From positions 3,984,339-4,048,338 of the forward strand of contig CM049316.1 of NCBI GenBank assembly GCA_026874595.1: 64,000 nucleotides of DNA, given 5' to 3'. A program made the translations under genes and the position numbers. Source of the DNA: Sipunculus nudus. Its lineage: Eukaryota; Annelida; Sipuncula; Golfingiida; Sipunculidae. Under the pieces are notes generated by a model that was given only the letters and a program-made list of their open reading frames with translations, made no database searches and was not told the DNA's origin. Shown piece after piece: positions 13,075-24,700 of this stretch; positions within the stretch are counted from its first letter, which is position 1, and each line of letters begins with the position of its first letter.

Positions 13075-13311
13075 TTTCCAGCGGCTATCAGCCAATCACA
13101 GACAGCTTATGACCCCGCCCACTGCCCCAATGGGGTAAAACGTTCTGGACGGAGCAGTGCCCTTTTTTTTTTTGGATTCGAGCAGTGGGACTGCAAGCAA
13201 GGGGTACTGACCCCCTGCACCTGTTAACTTCATAGGTGTTTGATGTTTTAACCATGTCAATCACATCCCATGGGTTTCCCCACTTTAAACAGCAGTCATT
13301 CTTCCTGGCCT
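13075..13311 (+). promoter_or_regulatory. CCAAT/GC-box promoter-like segment with possible 5' exon
   Basis: AGCCAATCAC near 13090 is followed within 25 bp by a GC box (CCCCGCCC) and then CCCCAATGG, in a locally GC-rich patch of an AT-rich window. A donor-like CCTG/GTATGT lies at the end, near 13311. The nearest plus-strand gene is the GRDP-family gene at 20.9 kb, so this may be its promoter with a non-coding first exon. That link is inference; no transcript evidence is available here. Confidence 0.35.
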
Positions 13312-14818
13312 GGTATGTATCCTTTTGATCTCATTTCTAACTTAAAACAATATTGCAGTTTGATAATTTGAAGGTTTGGAATCTAAATTTTATTTCAGTA
13401 AAACAGTGTTGTTTTATTTCTTTAAGTTCTGCAAGTGCATGCTGTCCAGGCCCACTTCCCCCAAAATTAGTATGCGAATTACAATTGGCGAGCTTGTGCC
13501 TTAGGCGCTAAAATAAGCAGCTAGGAGACGAATCCTGTTTAACAAATTGCTTACTTTAAGCCAATTCTGGGTTCTCAGCTTCAGTATATACTTTATATTG
13601 TAAAATCTGCTTGAAAATTAAGTTTAATTGCTTAAATGCTCGGTAATAAATAGGTTGCATTTATTTTATAAAAAATCCTTATATTTAGTGCATTCATTTT
13701 GTGCACAAGAACAGGGACTGTTTACAAATTTAGGCCCACCTCTGTTTAAAGAACTCTGCAGGTTATATTACTTGCTCTAGCCATAGCCAGTACAAGTTTA
13801 GATTCATTTTGACAAACTATTTCCGTAATTTTTCGTCTTTGGCAATGAAGTATTGTATACATAATACAACAGTGAATGCTTAAATAATCATCTTTTAAAT
13901 TTAACATAATTTAATATCATAATATTTTTAATTGTTTCAGTTCTTGTCTGGAATTAAATCTTTCATAAGTGTAAAACTTGAATTATATGTTCTCTCTAAG
14001 AGGTAATATAGAAAAATAAAATACAAAAAGTGTATAAGTAGTATGTATATAACAAATAACAAATATATAAATATATGTGTGTGTTTGTGTGTGTGTGTGA
14101 CCACGATTTGAATGCAAGAGAAATAACATTTGTGTTATGTGTAATTATTTCCATTATGGGATGTGGATAAAAACTGTGTCACGCATCTTCCTATTTTATT
14201 GGACAAAAGCAAAATCCGCAAATATTTTTATGCCGCGCATGCAAACATGCAGGCCACTAGTGCCTTCATTTGTACATAAGTCAAATTTTACCTATAATGG
14301 ATGATTTACTATTTCTTTACAAAATTAATCGGTTAATCAGATAATTTGTATATAAAACTCGCTATAGAAATTGATCTAAATTAGCTTTATAATATTGAAA
14401 TAAGAATAACAGCTCAACCTTTTATTATGCGTAGCTGTCGCTTGAATAAAAATAACGAAACTTGTATAGATAAAAATATACAAATGAATATATTTAAACT
14501 GTTATGTCTTGCATGTACAAACTGACTGAATACCACTGATCTAGTTATTGTGACTGTATTTTGATAGAAACATTATTAAACATCTTATTATTTTAAACTG
14601 GATGGTCAATTCAAAAGATTTAATAAGCCTGTTCTACCAATGTTAAAATGTAATTCTATAAACCCTAAAATTCAGTGATCTTTATGTTTAAATCAATCAA
14701 TTGTGACCCATGGTTGGTCACGTCCCTTGACCAGCATCACCCTTTAGTGTCAAAGTAAGCCACACTGCCACTCATTGTGTGAAGAAAAGATACTGCTGTT
14801 TTGTTTCTCTTGTTACAG

Positions 14819-14962
14819 AAGCTGTTCCGTAGTGTCGGATATCCCATTATTTCCCAGCTTTTGGGACAGCCAATCAGAACACCTCCTGGCCCGGGAAACC
14901 AAAACGAGACTAAAGATAACTCGCCTCGGTCACTTTGACCTCAGCGATCGAAGGGTTTAAAC
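14819..14962 (+). other. Candidate non-coding 5' exon
   Basis: A strong acceptor (TTTCTCTTGTTACAG) precedes a GC-richer 144-bp segment that ends at AAC/GTGAGT, a strong donor. It includes CCAATCAG near 14870, so a second promoter is an alternative reading. No coding potential is evident. It could be a 5' UTR exon of the GRDP-family gene. Confidence 0.25.
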
Positions 14963-14999
14963 GTGAGTCGACATAAGGCGAAATCTGCAGTAGCCTGGC

Positions 15000-15850
15000 G
15001 CGACAGTTTGAAACTTTGCTATTCCACTCCACGAGGACATATATGCGAGACTTTGCTACATGTGATGCTGTAAGAAATGTATCCGCAGTTCCAGCTTTCA
15101 CAATTTCTGCCTTTATAAGAGCACTCGTTCATCCGCTATGCTTCAGCAGATCCCCAAGTATCTCAAGAGTAGCCATTTCGATGTGAAAGCCTCCAAACAA
15201 GATATACATTTTGTCTTTGCCGTAAAGTGAAGGCCATTGCACCTGTTTTTCAATAACAAATAACCACTGATCTGCTGGGAGTACTGGGATTTATCAAGGG
15301 TTTACGAACTGGCTGGTCATTTTCGCAAAGTCACTGAACGCCTGATCATCGGCACTGAGTGGGCTGCTTCAGGAATTAGAGACATTATGGATGATAAAAT
15401 TACCTTTAACTTGGTGTCGCCTTATGGAGGCATGGTGTACAGACCATGAAAGAGATATTGTATTATCTACATTCGTGTAAAGACTTACTTTCTGAAGCCA
15501 GTCATACTCAAAAGCAAGATTCTTTGACAAAAAGCTTGTAGGTGTTTTATGGTCTATACACTGTGAAAATGTTGGACAAGGATTTTCCGTTTTGAATTGG
15601 GTTCGAAGCACATTTGTATAGTACTCCGGAAGAACTGGAACCCGTTTTTATATGCTTTCTGGTGTGTCAGTCAAAGGGAGGCTACGCTCTTTGCACTCTG
15701 TTGTCAGTGCTAGGATGCTGGGAGAAAGATATGCTCGTTCCATGAAAGGACGTATGGGCAGTTGTAGCACTGGGATTGTGATCCATGTTATTAACAACTT
15801 CAGATGTCTAGTCACGATCTCCACAATCGTCTCTACCGGTGATTAGAACA
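15000..15850. other. GC-richer segment without recognised gene
   Basis: Composition is more balanced than in the surroundings and short frames are open on both strands (for example 15369-15611 minus and 15652-15846 plus). None shows a domain or motif that I recognise. It could be an old element or a non-coding RNA exon. Confidence 0.25.
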
Positions 15851-17288
15851 CGCTTTAAGTTTTAGCAGCCGCTAATACCTTTTTTTGTGCACCTTTATAC
15901 AGTCTTTGTAAATTTATTTCATTTTTTTAATTACCTTCAAAATAATATAAAGATATATTGGAAAAATATATTAAGAAATCAGTCTCTGTATGTCCACTAG
16001 AGTAATATTACAATATTAGTATGTTCTTAAGTTACACACAAGTGCTGGTACATATCAGAGTACATATTAGATGTAAAAAGTCGATGTCTGTGACATATTT
16101 GTTTTTGATCAAGCAGGGGATCTGATAACTGCCACTAAACAGCATACAGAAAAGTGAACTAGCTTTTGAAACCAAGAACAAATAGAAAAAAATAACCCCA
16201 AGCCTTTGGAAACTTAACTTTATACTGGGTCATATGTGGTTAACTATAATTTTAGGTTCAACTACATTTTTTTTTTAGGTTTTACATTAAAATTTACGGG
16301 CCTGTAAGTTTTTTGGCCGGCCTGTAAAACTAATATTACACAGACCCGAATGGTCTGTTAATTCCCAAACAAATGTTACCCTGTTAAATGTGGCATTAAA
16401 TTGTCTGGGGATGCCTTAATTGGTAAGGACTTCATGTTTGTGGGAATCCTTTTAACTGTATTATACATGTTACGTAGGCCAAGTTATCTGTATGGCATGG
16501 CTCTGCCTGTTCTAACACAGTAAGGAAAAAAACTAACTGATTCAACAGCACTTTAGTGTCGTAATTGAACTCACAAGGACATCATCACCCATGAAATTAT
16601 GTAACCTAGAACTCCATATTAATGGCCCCCTGTTTCCCATTTTGTCATCTATTAAAATAAGAGCAGGTGAGAAATTGTCCTTACGAAAGGATGATTGACA
16701 GGTGTGATTAGTCGTATGGTGGTATATTCAGCACAAAGAACACCAAGACAGCTGGGAATCGCTAAATGCATGGTCAGTGGCACAGTGTAGGATGACCTTG
16801 ACTGATTTTCTATAGTTTAATAGTCCTTAATTAGATGGAGACAGGTGACATATGGTCATGATGCTACTGGTTAATGGTACACGTGCCTGTGACAGATGAG
16901 TCACCTGGAGGATTTTATGGAATAGGCCTATTAATAGAACAAGCAGTACACATCCTGGTTCACCCGTCAAGGTGACTTACATTTTCCATGACCTAATTGG
17001 ATATTTGAAGGATGCAGGGAACCAAAAAAGCAAAACTTGTTCGGTCTTGTTTCACTGACATGTCATTATATAACAAAATTTAATGCATGGGTGCCAGTGT
17101 ATGTATGGTTGCGTATATGTGCTGTTACTTTTCTCTTCATGTAACAAGAGTACTTCAGGCAGTTTTATTTACTACATCTGAAGAGTGCTCCAGTATTAGT
17201 CTAAAACATAATGGGTCAGTGATATTCACATAAATATTTTCCCAATGAGAGCCACTCATGTTTGTCAGAACGGTCTGTCTCGTCGCAG

Positions 17289-17362
17289 GGTACAATTTAA
17301 GTTCTTCTGAGGTTTGTTACGTGACTGAGACATACGAGGAAGCTACATACCTCAGCAGCAAG
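17289..17362 (+). other. Candidate 74-bp exon
   Basis: The segment lies between CGTCGCAG and AAG/GTGAGC, both good splice signals, and has one fully open frame of 24 codons starting after two bases. Joined in that frame to the likely acceptor at 20843 it would reach TGA after one codon, so it is more likely a 5' UTR exon of the GRDP-family gene than a coding one. It may also be a chance arrangement. Confidence 0.25.
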
Positions 17363-18218
17363 GTGAGCTGTACATATTACATCTTGAAAAAATTAAACCG
17401 TTAATCAAATGTCAATGTGTGTATCAATAAACATCCATTGAAAAGAGGTCTACTTATACGCATGTGGTGTGTTGGACTTCTTTGGTGGTGTAGGGAGACA
17501 CTTAAATGGCGCAAAGATGTATATGCACTGTCTATACTTGACTAAATACTTGTGAGTATTACCACGCAGGCGGAAAGGGTTGTAACAGCTGTGTGATATT
17601 ACCCCTGTTACAGATTGCAGCTGTAGGATTTCTCCCACAGATAAAATAAAACAACACAGCAATAAATATTTTTTTAAATCACCACATGGCCGAAGGTCTG
17701 TCTGAATTTTGAATGGTTATTATTACTAAGCAGAAACATTTACTGCCAGTCCGAAGGTTAGACATGTATTTTATACAGGCATCATACCATATTTTATTAA
17801 ATATAATTTCATCATTTATTTTCAGGTGTGAATATATCTACAGCGATTGAGAAAATAGTCAGTTGCTGTTTCTAAAATACAAAAAAATTGTACTTGCACA
17901 TTCACATAATCCAAAGAAAAGGAATATTGTTAAATAAACAAAGTTGATCAAGATCCTTAGCTTTTACATTGCATCTCAATATGTATTCAGTCAAATTTGA
18001 TTTTAGTCATCTATCAATCAGTCCATTTATAGTCAAGAGGGGTAGTATGTAGCTCTTATTAAAATATATCTAACAGATCAAGTAATCATATGTAACTCAT
18101 ATTCATTTCTGAACTAGATTTCTGTGACTGTAAAAGTCGGCTTTTATGGATTAATTGTGTAAATTCAATTTTTAGTGTCCCTATTCAGACCAGTAAAGAA
18201 CTATTCTGTGTGCCTAAA

Positions 18219-18272
18219 CGATGCTAACCGAACGAAAAAAATAGAACGTTCTATTTTTTGTCGTTCGCATCG
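18219..18272. repeat. Near-perfect palindrome / hairpin
   Basis: Arms of about 25 bp meet at AGAAC/GTTCT, centred between 18247 and 18248. They pair through AAAAAATAGAAC, then GAACGA against TCGTTC with small mismatches, and finally CGATGC against GCATCG after a 4-nt bulge on the left. The hairpin would be long and stable when single-stranded. No transposon body is evident around it. Confidence 0.8.
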
Positions 18273-18540
18273 GACAAGAATGGCTTCTTTTCACCTTCAA
18301 CACAAAAAAGCTGGAACATTTATAACCAGACTGGTTCATTTGTACGTTACCTTTTTGATATATAATAATGTACAACAAAGAAATGTTGTTTCCTTGTCCA
18401 CGCACTGTTAAAAAATTATGTGATAAAAGAAAATATTCGTTCGTGTCATATCCGCCTTAAGATAGTATAATCACTCCCTTGGTGCAAAGAACTATTGTAA
18501 ATTATATATAGGCTAAAGGGCACTCTGCTAAATTTGATTT

Positions 18541-18640
18541 TAAGCTCAGCTGACTATAAGTCATCTAAGGTATAGTGATGGTCCTTTGTCCGTCCGTTGT
18601 GCAGTCGGTCCGGCCGGCTGGCCGTTAACAAGGCACGTTT
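18541..18640. repeat. Dispersed GTCCGTCC repeat, copy 2
   Basis: CTCAGCTGACTATAAGTCATCT leads into GTCCTTTGTCCGTCCG and GTCCGGCCGG. It is the same family as the segments near 225, 34375, 43945 and 55770, here in the orientation opposite to that at 225. The rest of 17363-20240 is AT-rich and shows no gene. Confidence 0.6.
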
Positions 18641-20299
18641 TGAAACCATTGAACCTACCAATAAAAAAATATATATACAGTTATAAGTCCCCAAGTTCCC
18701 CCGTAAAACCGAAAACTGTGTCACCGCCACTTCGTTCTTCCGAGAAATTTAAAAAAAAACTCCGTTTTCAGTAAAATCCTATTGTTACACTTCAAACTGC
18801 CCACTTTGAAAACTTTTTTTTTGTATTGTTGACTTCAATCAGTCCTAGCAACAGGCCATGGAGCTGTTCATTAATAAAATAAGAATAATGCAATGTTTCA
18901 TTTCTTAATATCAAGCCTGAAATAACTAAAAAGTCTCTAAGAAAAAATCTATATTCAACAGCCTCTTAACTTTGCTGATCTTTGAAGATGGTAGTTGTTG
19001 TCCCAGTTTTTAGGAAATGTTGCTCTAACTACTAGACTTTTAGCAGATTTACACGTTGAAGTTTATTACAAGAAAAATGATAATCAATATTAGGAAATCT
19101 CAAAATATGATTGAAACAGTTCTAACAAACTTGTTACAGGATGTGATGTTTCTTAATCTGTGATCTGTTCTCAATAGATATGATCATTTGTTGTCCCCTT
19201 GGTGCACCCATTTGAAACAAATGTTGTCAAGTATTGTTTTTTTTCTTTCCTAATTACTATGACGCAAGTTGATAAAGTATTTCTCAATTGATGGGACACT
19301 CTCTGGGTTTTGGTACCTAAGCATGCTATATATAATGGTCTGATCAGTGAAATAGTCTACAGGTTCCACATTTGTTCATCCCACATAATTAGACGAATCC
19401 GGGACAATCAGAGAAATGTCATAAAATCATTTGACCAGGGATCACACATGGTGTAGTTGGGTTTAGTACTTCCAGAATATCTTGTCCTCCTGGAGCTGGC
19501 TTTGATATCAATATTAACTGGTAAATATGCTGTTCCAAGAGCTTTGGAGCAGTTACAATTTAAAGTCCTGCTCTTTACGTAAGCTAGCAGCCTCTCATGC
19601 AGTCTGGAAAATATCTCCCCAATATGGTTTTATTGAAGATCTGTCAATCTGTGTTTCATACCTGATAGAATAGTAAGAATACCAAATCAAATAGGGTCAG
19701 GTTAATAAAGCGTATCATAAACCAGACAGTGTCACAGACAATACAGAGAGTGTGACAGATCTTGAGATTTAGTCAACACTATGTTAGCAAAAGACCACAT
19801 ACCATAATTGATATGTCATGTTTCTATCTGTAAATATCTGAACACTTGCAGATTTTGTTAATGAAATGTTAATGATATAGTATGCTGAAGATTGTCATGT
19901 TAATTATTCTGAATCTTGTGTCTCCAACATTACTCTTAGTCCACATAATTTCATTACATGTAACATTCTTCCATTATTTTCAGCGGACTTCATGGCAGGG
20001 AATTATACTGAGTAATTATTGTCATCTCAATCAATGCACACTCTGCCAATATGTTTATATTCAGTGATGCAAAAAAAGGAATCTGTTTTGATATAAAAAT
20101 GTCTTGTTTACATATTTATGGGATTTTCATGGTGATTTCCATGCTAAACATAAAGATAAGAGTTAATGATTACTCTCATAAACATGGTGGTTCAATGAGC
20201 AAAAGATAATCCTGTCTTTCATACAGATTTAACTTTAATACTGTGTGGGGGATATCATTACTAAACAAAATTGACCGAGATTTAGCAAGGCAATATGGG

Positions 20300-20700
20300 C
20301 CACAGTGTGGGGACTGTCTTGCACACAAAAGCATTCCTACTAGTATTGCTGATAAAGTTTGCTTCATTAGAGAAAAGATTAGAATGTCTGGCTTGTGTGT
20401 CACAGATTCCTTGGTTCGAATCCACATTGGCCCTGTTTTATTTTCACCTGTTAAAATGGTGGCAGCGGTGGGATCCGGAGGGTTGGTGTCATGGCATAAT
20501 GCTCCACCCAGTTTACATGTGTGACATCTGGGATAGATTCCCACGTTCTTGGGACAACATTGCTCGAGAGAGGAATTGATATAACCATGCACACGAAAGC
20601 TTTTCTTCTTGCCTTGCTAGTGAAGGTTTATTTTCTAGCCAAGTGGGTGGTACATCTGACTTGCGTGTCACAGGTTTCAAGTTCATTTTATCTTCTGGAA
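20300..20700 (+). mobile_element. tRNA-derived SINE pieces, two tandem
   Basis: GGTTCGAATCC at 20413-20423 is a perfect tRNA B box, preceded by a decayed anticodon-arm-like stretch (TCTGGCTTGTGTGTCACAG). A second tRNA-like run begins with TAGCCAAGTGG (A-box-like) at 20636 and ends with GGTTTCAAGTTC at 20673. Both share CTTGYGTGTCACAG. The 138-codon open frame on the minus strand here is therefore a chance reading through a SINE. No intact tRNA cloverleaf is proposed. Confidence 0.5.
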
Positions 20701-20927
20701 TAGTAAACAAATATATAATTGATGCTATTAAAGGTCTTATCATATCAATATATGTGGAATCTGTGTGAATTTATTTCATTGAGCATATCTGAAATCCTAG
20801 TATGGAAATGAACAATTTAATTGTTTTCACATATATTTTAAAGGTCTGAAGTGAAGAGGTTGTTCCTTTGAAAAAAAGTGGATTGTTCACACAGAGGTTC
20901 GAGCCGAGTGCTTGTTCACCGTCAAAT

Positions 20928-22375
20928 ATGAATGAGCCTGTGGATGGACCCAAGGACTTTTTGGAAAAAGACATAAAGGTCAGCGTAGACTTGATGGAGG
21001 CTGCAACCAGACAGCTGGCATTTTTGAAAGATGTAGATAGATATCCAGCTGTCTACTCTGGTCCGCTGGTCAAAAATGCTATCTTTAGATATGAACACTA
21101 CTGGCTCCCCCTTGTGGCTGAGCATGAGGACAAAGAACTGGCACCCCCATTGGATGTGCATTGGATCTGGCATGTACACATGCTGGCTCCGTATTACTAT
21201 GAAAAAGACTGTATCAATATAGTAGGTAAAGTGATCGATCACAAGCTGATGTCAGTTGATGGTCGCCAGGCAGGAATGGAAAAGGCAGCTAATCTTTGGC
21301 AGGAAAAGTATCGTGATGAACCATTCCATCTACAGCTGGAGCAGCATTCGGTACACGACGAAAGCAGTGGCTATCACACATCACCCACAAGCAAGATCAG
21401 GTACAACATCGAATCAGCCGTACAGCGACAACGGATGTTTTATTATCAAGTGTCACTGCCACATTATAAAGATCCATTGTTTCTAAATAATGCAATTTTG
21501 CGTTACAAGAAATATCTGTATTTGAAGAAAACCCATCCAGACCTGTTTCTTGTGCCATGTTATGATTTTGATTTAGTGTGGCATTCCCACCAGTTACACC
21601 CACACCTCTACAAGAAGGATACAGTCAGTATTCTGGGCCGCCTGTTCAACCACGATGACTCGGTCAACGACCGATCTCCCAACTCCAAACTCTCGAATTC
21701 TGATGCCCAAACCAGAGAACTATGGATGACCTATTTTAATGAGGATTTTGCATTGTCAGGTGCAATGTTTCGTGGTGAGCCCCCGAATGGAAAGCTGCAT
21801 CCTATGACGGCTGACAACATCGCAGGAGTGCGTACAAAAGTTGCGGAAGTGTCTGTGCAGTACATCGTGATTGAGAACTTGCCTCCTGATGAGCAGAAAT
21901 ATTCACTTGAGTTTTCCCTCTCTGGACCCAAGGAGGGCCAAACTCTATTCAAACTCAAAGGCCCTAAGAGACAGTGGGGAGGCAATAGGCGGGTCATAGC
22001 CAAATTCGTATTTGACACAAGAACTCACGATGCTTTACGAATCAGTTTGATTGACAAGAAGGGTTTCATGTGCTTCAGCAGCAACCAGCCATTTGGCACT
22101 AACAGACTGCCATTCAACACGCTGGTGGAGAACACGCCAGCAGAGGGGCAGGTCGTTACCCAGGTTCTGTCATTAACTGAGGGATCTAATGGAATAACAG
22201 TGAATTTCACAGCCTCCATCCAGGCTCCGTCACAAGGACCGTGTGTGTTGTCCCTGCAGCCAGAGCCGTTCCAAACTTACAACATTCCAGAGAACGAAAA
22301 ACAGACGTGGGGCCCCATCCTAGTTCCGAGGTTACCCGAAGGTGGACCTAATACTTGTATTATGGCATCTCATAG
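20928..22375 (+). CDS. GRDP-family (DUF1399) protein, first coding exon
   Basis: This exon encodes about 482 residues of a glycine-rich domain-containing protein of the DUF1399 family, whose members are known best from plants and whose biochemical role in animals is unclear. Two DUF1399 repeats are visible. The first has DVHWIWHVHML with WHVH at residues 81-84; the second has DFDLVWHSHQLHP with WHSH at 218-221. Between about 310 and 410 is a beta-rich C2-like stretch (VSVQYIVIENLP through DALRISLIDKKG). The ATG at 20928 is chosen because the upstream frame has no ATG before a TGA at 20847; an acceptor after TTTTAAAG at 20843 would make the intervening bases 5' UTR. The exon ends CATAG/GTAGGA in phase 2. 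That leftover AG joins the T opening the exon at 24550 to give AGT (Ser), so the junction keeps frame. No signal peptide is seen, so a cytosolic protein is likely. Confidence 0.85.
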
Positions 22376-22649
22376 GTAGGACCATTATCAATAATATTCT
22401 CTTTTGAGTGATTCCATTAATACATTTGTATATACGGATGTGTATGCAGCACATTTTGATCACTCACTCTGGCAACTACTAAAGCATACATATGGTAACG
22501 TATGGGTAAATTGATAATTATTAATATTATGTTCATAGTACAACTGTCTTAAATAGGCATTCTGTAAATGTATATGCAGTACATATTCATTTGCAGAACA
22601 TGCATGCCAAAATGACAAGGTCATAGTCCACATACCATGTTTTATACAA

Positions 22650-22921
22650 TGCGAGAATATCCAGTCGCGTACCGTACGCGAGTAGGAAACTATTGCCGTG
22701 AAGGCAAATTTACTCGAGAGTCGAACGTGAATTTTTGTCAGTCGTTTGGGCGATCCAAAATTTTGACAGGAAATTCACAGTCCAGAGGGATCACAAACCT
22801 TTAGTCCAAGCGCAACAACAAACGAGCGTTGATACTGCAAGAGTACCAGTTTGATATCCAACCTGCAAAGCGAAAGTTACATTATGGCCCTGACGTTTTG
22901 AGTAGTGTTGTAAGCGAGTAA
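22650..22921 (+). pseudogene. Ty3/gypsy RNase H remnant
   Basis: The frame from 22808 reads RALILQEYQFDIQ and then LHYGPDVLSS, matching the end of gypsy-type RNase H (usual pattern RW-LLQ-Y-F-I through N-ADALSR). Upstream, VAYRTR and later CREGKFTRES resemble the PVAYASR and REKNYST region of the same domain but need frame changes to be read. Stops and shifts show the copy is dead. RT and integrase are missing here. Confidence 0.6.
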
Positions 22922-23383
22922 AGCTATTAAATTTGGAGCAGTACACGACTCAAGGTATAATAGACACGAGTCGGGCCAACATTATGTAGAAAACATATTA
23001 CTTTATGTGTCACGAATGGATCATGTCATTGTGTTTTATTTTCATTTCTCGGGTTAACTGTACACCAGGCTAGTAGTACATTTGTATTTATTGAGCGAGA
23101 ATTGTTGCGCCTGCCAGGGCAATGTTTTCTTAAACAATGACGGCTTTCAATGACAGGTTGGTAAATGCGCTGCAGGCCTTTGCTAAATCGCCCTGGGGTC
23201 TAGTTATGCCTTTTTTCTACATAGTTTAAAAGCGATCGCTTTAAATATCTAGTATTCAGTGTGCTCATGAATTTGGAGGGGCCATTGTAGAAAAAGCAGT
23301 TGACTCTTTGTAATTGTCTTATGAATATAAATAAGCCCCCAAGGTAGAAGAGTATTTAAGGACGTGTGTAGAGTTCTAGAGAG

Positions 23384-23550
23384 GGAGACACAGTGTAGAG
23401 TCCGCAGAGACCAGAAGTGCTGTTCCCTCGGAGTCCAGCGAGTTGCCGCTACCCAGTGACCAGAGAAGGAGATACAGTGTAGGGTGTGCAGAAACCAGAA
23501 GTGCTGTTCCGTCGGAGTCCAGCGAGTTGCCGCTACCAAGTGACCAGATA
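23384..23550. repeat. 84-bp direct duplication
   Basis: Two copies start with GGAGACACAG at 23384 and GGAGATACAG at 23468, and share CCAGAAGTGCTGTTCC, TCGGAGTCCAGCGAGTTGCC and GTGACCAGA. They lie in the possible LTR. Confidence 0.85.
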
Positions 23551-23584
23551 GTGTGACAGTCTATGGAACCTGCAGAGACGAGAC

Positions 23585-24030
23585 GCGCTGTCAGCCGGTG
23601 TCCAGTTAGGTCCTGTGAGGTGCTGTCAGCCGGTGTCCAGTGAGGTCCTGTGAGGTGCTGTCAGCCGGTGTCCAGTGAGGTCCTGTGAGGTGCTGCCAGC
23701 CGGTGTCCAGTGAGGCCGTGTGAGGTGCTCTCAGCCGGTGTCCAGTGAGGTCCTGTGAGGTGCTGTCAGCCGGTGTCCAGTGAGGTCCAGTTAGATGCTG
23801 TCAGCCGGTGTCCAGTGAGATGCTGCCAGCCGGTGTCCAGTCATGTCCAGTGAGATGCTTGACAGTCTGGGTCTAGTTAGGTGTTGCAAGCAGGTGTCCA
23901 GTCAGGTGCCGCCAGCGGATGTCCAATGAGGTGCTGCCAGCGGGTGTCCAGTGAGATGCTGCTAGAGGGTGTCCAGTGAGGTGCTGCCAGCTGGTGTCCA
24001 TTTAGATGCTGCTAGTGGAGATGCAGTGAG
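23585..24030. repeat. ~35-bp minisatellite
   Basis: The unit is built on GCTGTCAGCCGGTGTCCAGT followed by GAGGTCCTGTGAGGT. Units are regular to about 23790, then shorten and vary (CAGCGGATGTCC, TAGAGGGTGTCC) toward the 3' side. Confidence 0.9.
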
Positions 24031-24549
24031 GTGGAACCACCCGGGGTCATTGATCACTACTCCAGAAGATCTAGAGGCTGTCTGAAACTGTGCTTTTACT
24101 ATAGGTTTTATTTAGTGCACGCACCAGTGTATCTAGTGGGGGCGTAACAGGCTGAGAACCCGATCTAGTTGGTATTTTTTACTCTGTATCTTTTATGTTC
24201 TTTTAATATACTCTTGTTGTTTAAACTGTTGACTTTTGGTTTGTTGTGTGCCTGAGTACTGATGCGTTGAGTCCGCCATCAAAACCACACAATCTCTACT
24301 TTTCCACGTTGAACCAAAGGCAACCTTTTGTAAGGGCAACCTTGGGCACCTGAAAGGGGTAACCTTTATCGGGTGACACTGAGCAGTGCCCAGAGTCCAG
24401 GAAGATAAATTCAATTTCACACTCTTGTAAAGTTTCAAAATTTTGTTGTTAAGGATAATAAGACACTCCAGAAATTAAAAGTAAAATATTTTAAACATAT
24501 GTAACACGAGAGTAAAATTTGTAAATGTGATATCTGGATATATCTGTAG

Positions 24550-24700
24550 TGTGTTCAACCACCTTCAACAGCTGAAATTTACAAGTCGTGTCATCCACTC
24601 CATCCCTCTGATGATGTCAGCAGTACAGGTGTTCTACCAAGACCGTATGATGGCAGTGGCTAACCTTATCTCATCAAACCAGTTGCCTGGTAAACCACAG
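24550..24700 (+). CDS. GRDP-family protein, exon 2
   Basis: The exon begins after ATCTGTAG and ends CCACAG/GTAAAT. It encodes VFNHLQQLKFTSRVIHS and on to NQLPGKPQ, 50 full codons after one base that completes a serine codon from exon 1; the end is phase 0. The last 22 bases (24679-24700) and the donor site form the first, diverged monomer of the 54-bp minisatellite that follows. That exon-intron relationship is visible directly: exonic CAG TTG CCT GGT AAA CCA CAG against array CAG CTG CCT AGT AAA TCA CAG. Function follows that of the whole gene. Confidence 0.8.

Larger units (their letters stand above)
22990..24470 (+). mobile_element. Possible LTR following the gypsy remnant
   Basis: Directly after the RNase H remnant, a promoter-like stretch appears: TATAAATAAGCCCC near 23324 and TATTTAAG near 23353, followed by about 700 bp of GC-richer repeated sequence and a T-rich end near 24170-24220. 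This is the layout of U3-R-U5, and position downstream of a pol fragment supports it. I cannot find a matching second LTR or certain TG/CA ends, so boundaries are approximate. Confidence 0.35.
22376..24549 (+). other. Intron 1 of the GRDP-family gene
   Basis: The 2.2-kb intron runs from GTAGGA to ATCTGTAG. It contains a decayed Ty3/gypsy RNase H remnant and a long-terminal-repeat-like segment with two tandem repeat blocks. Confidence 0.75.

Noticed and set aside
20413-20423. Functional tRNA gene
   Set aside because: Only the B box is intact; no acceptor stem or A box at the right distance can be formed.
20176-20592. 138-codon minus-strand frame with several cysteines
   Set aside because: It overlaps a tRNA-derived SINE with a perfect B box; the frame is chance.
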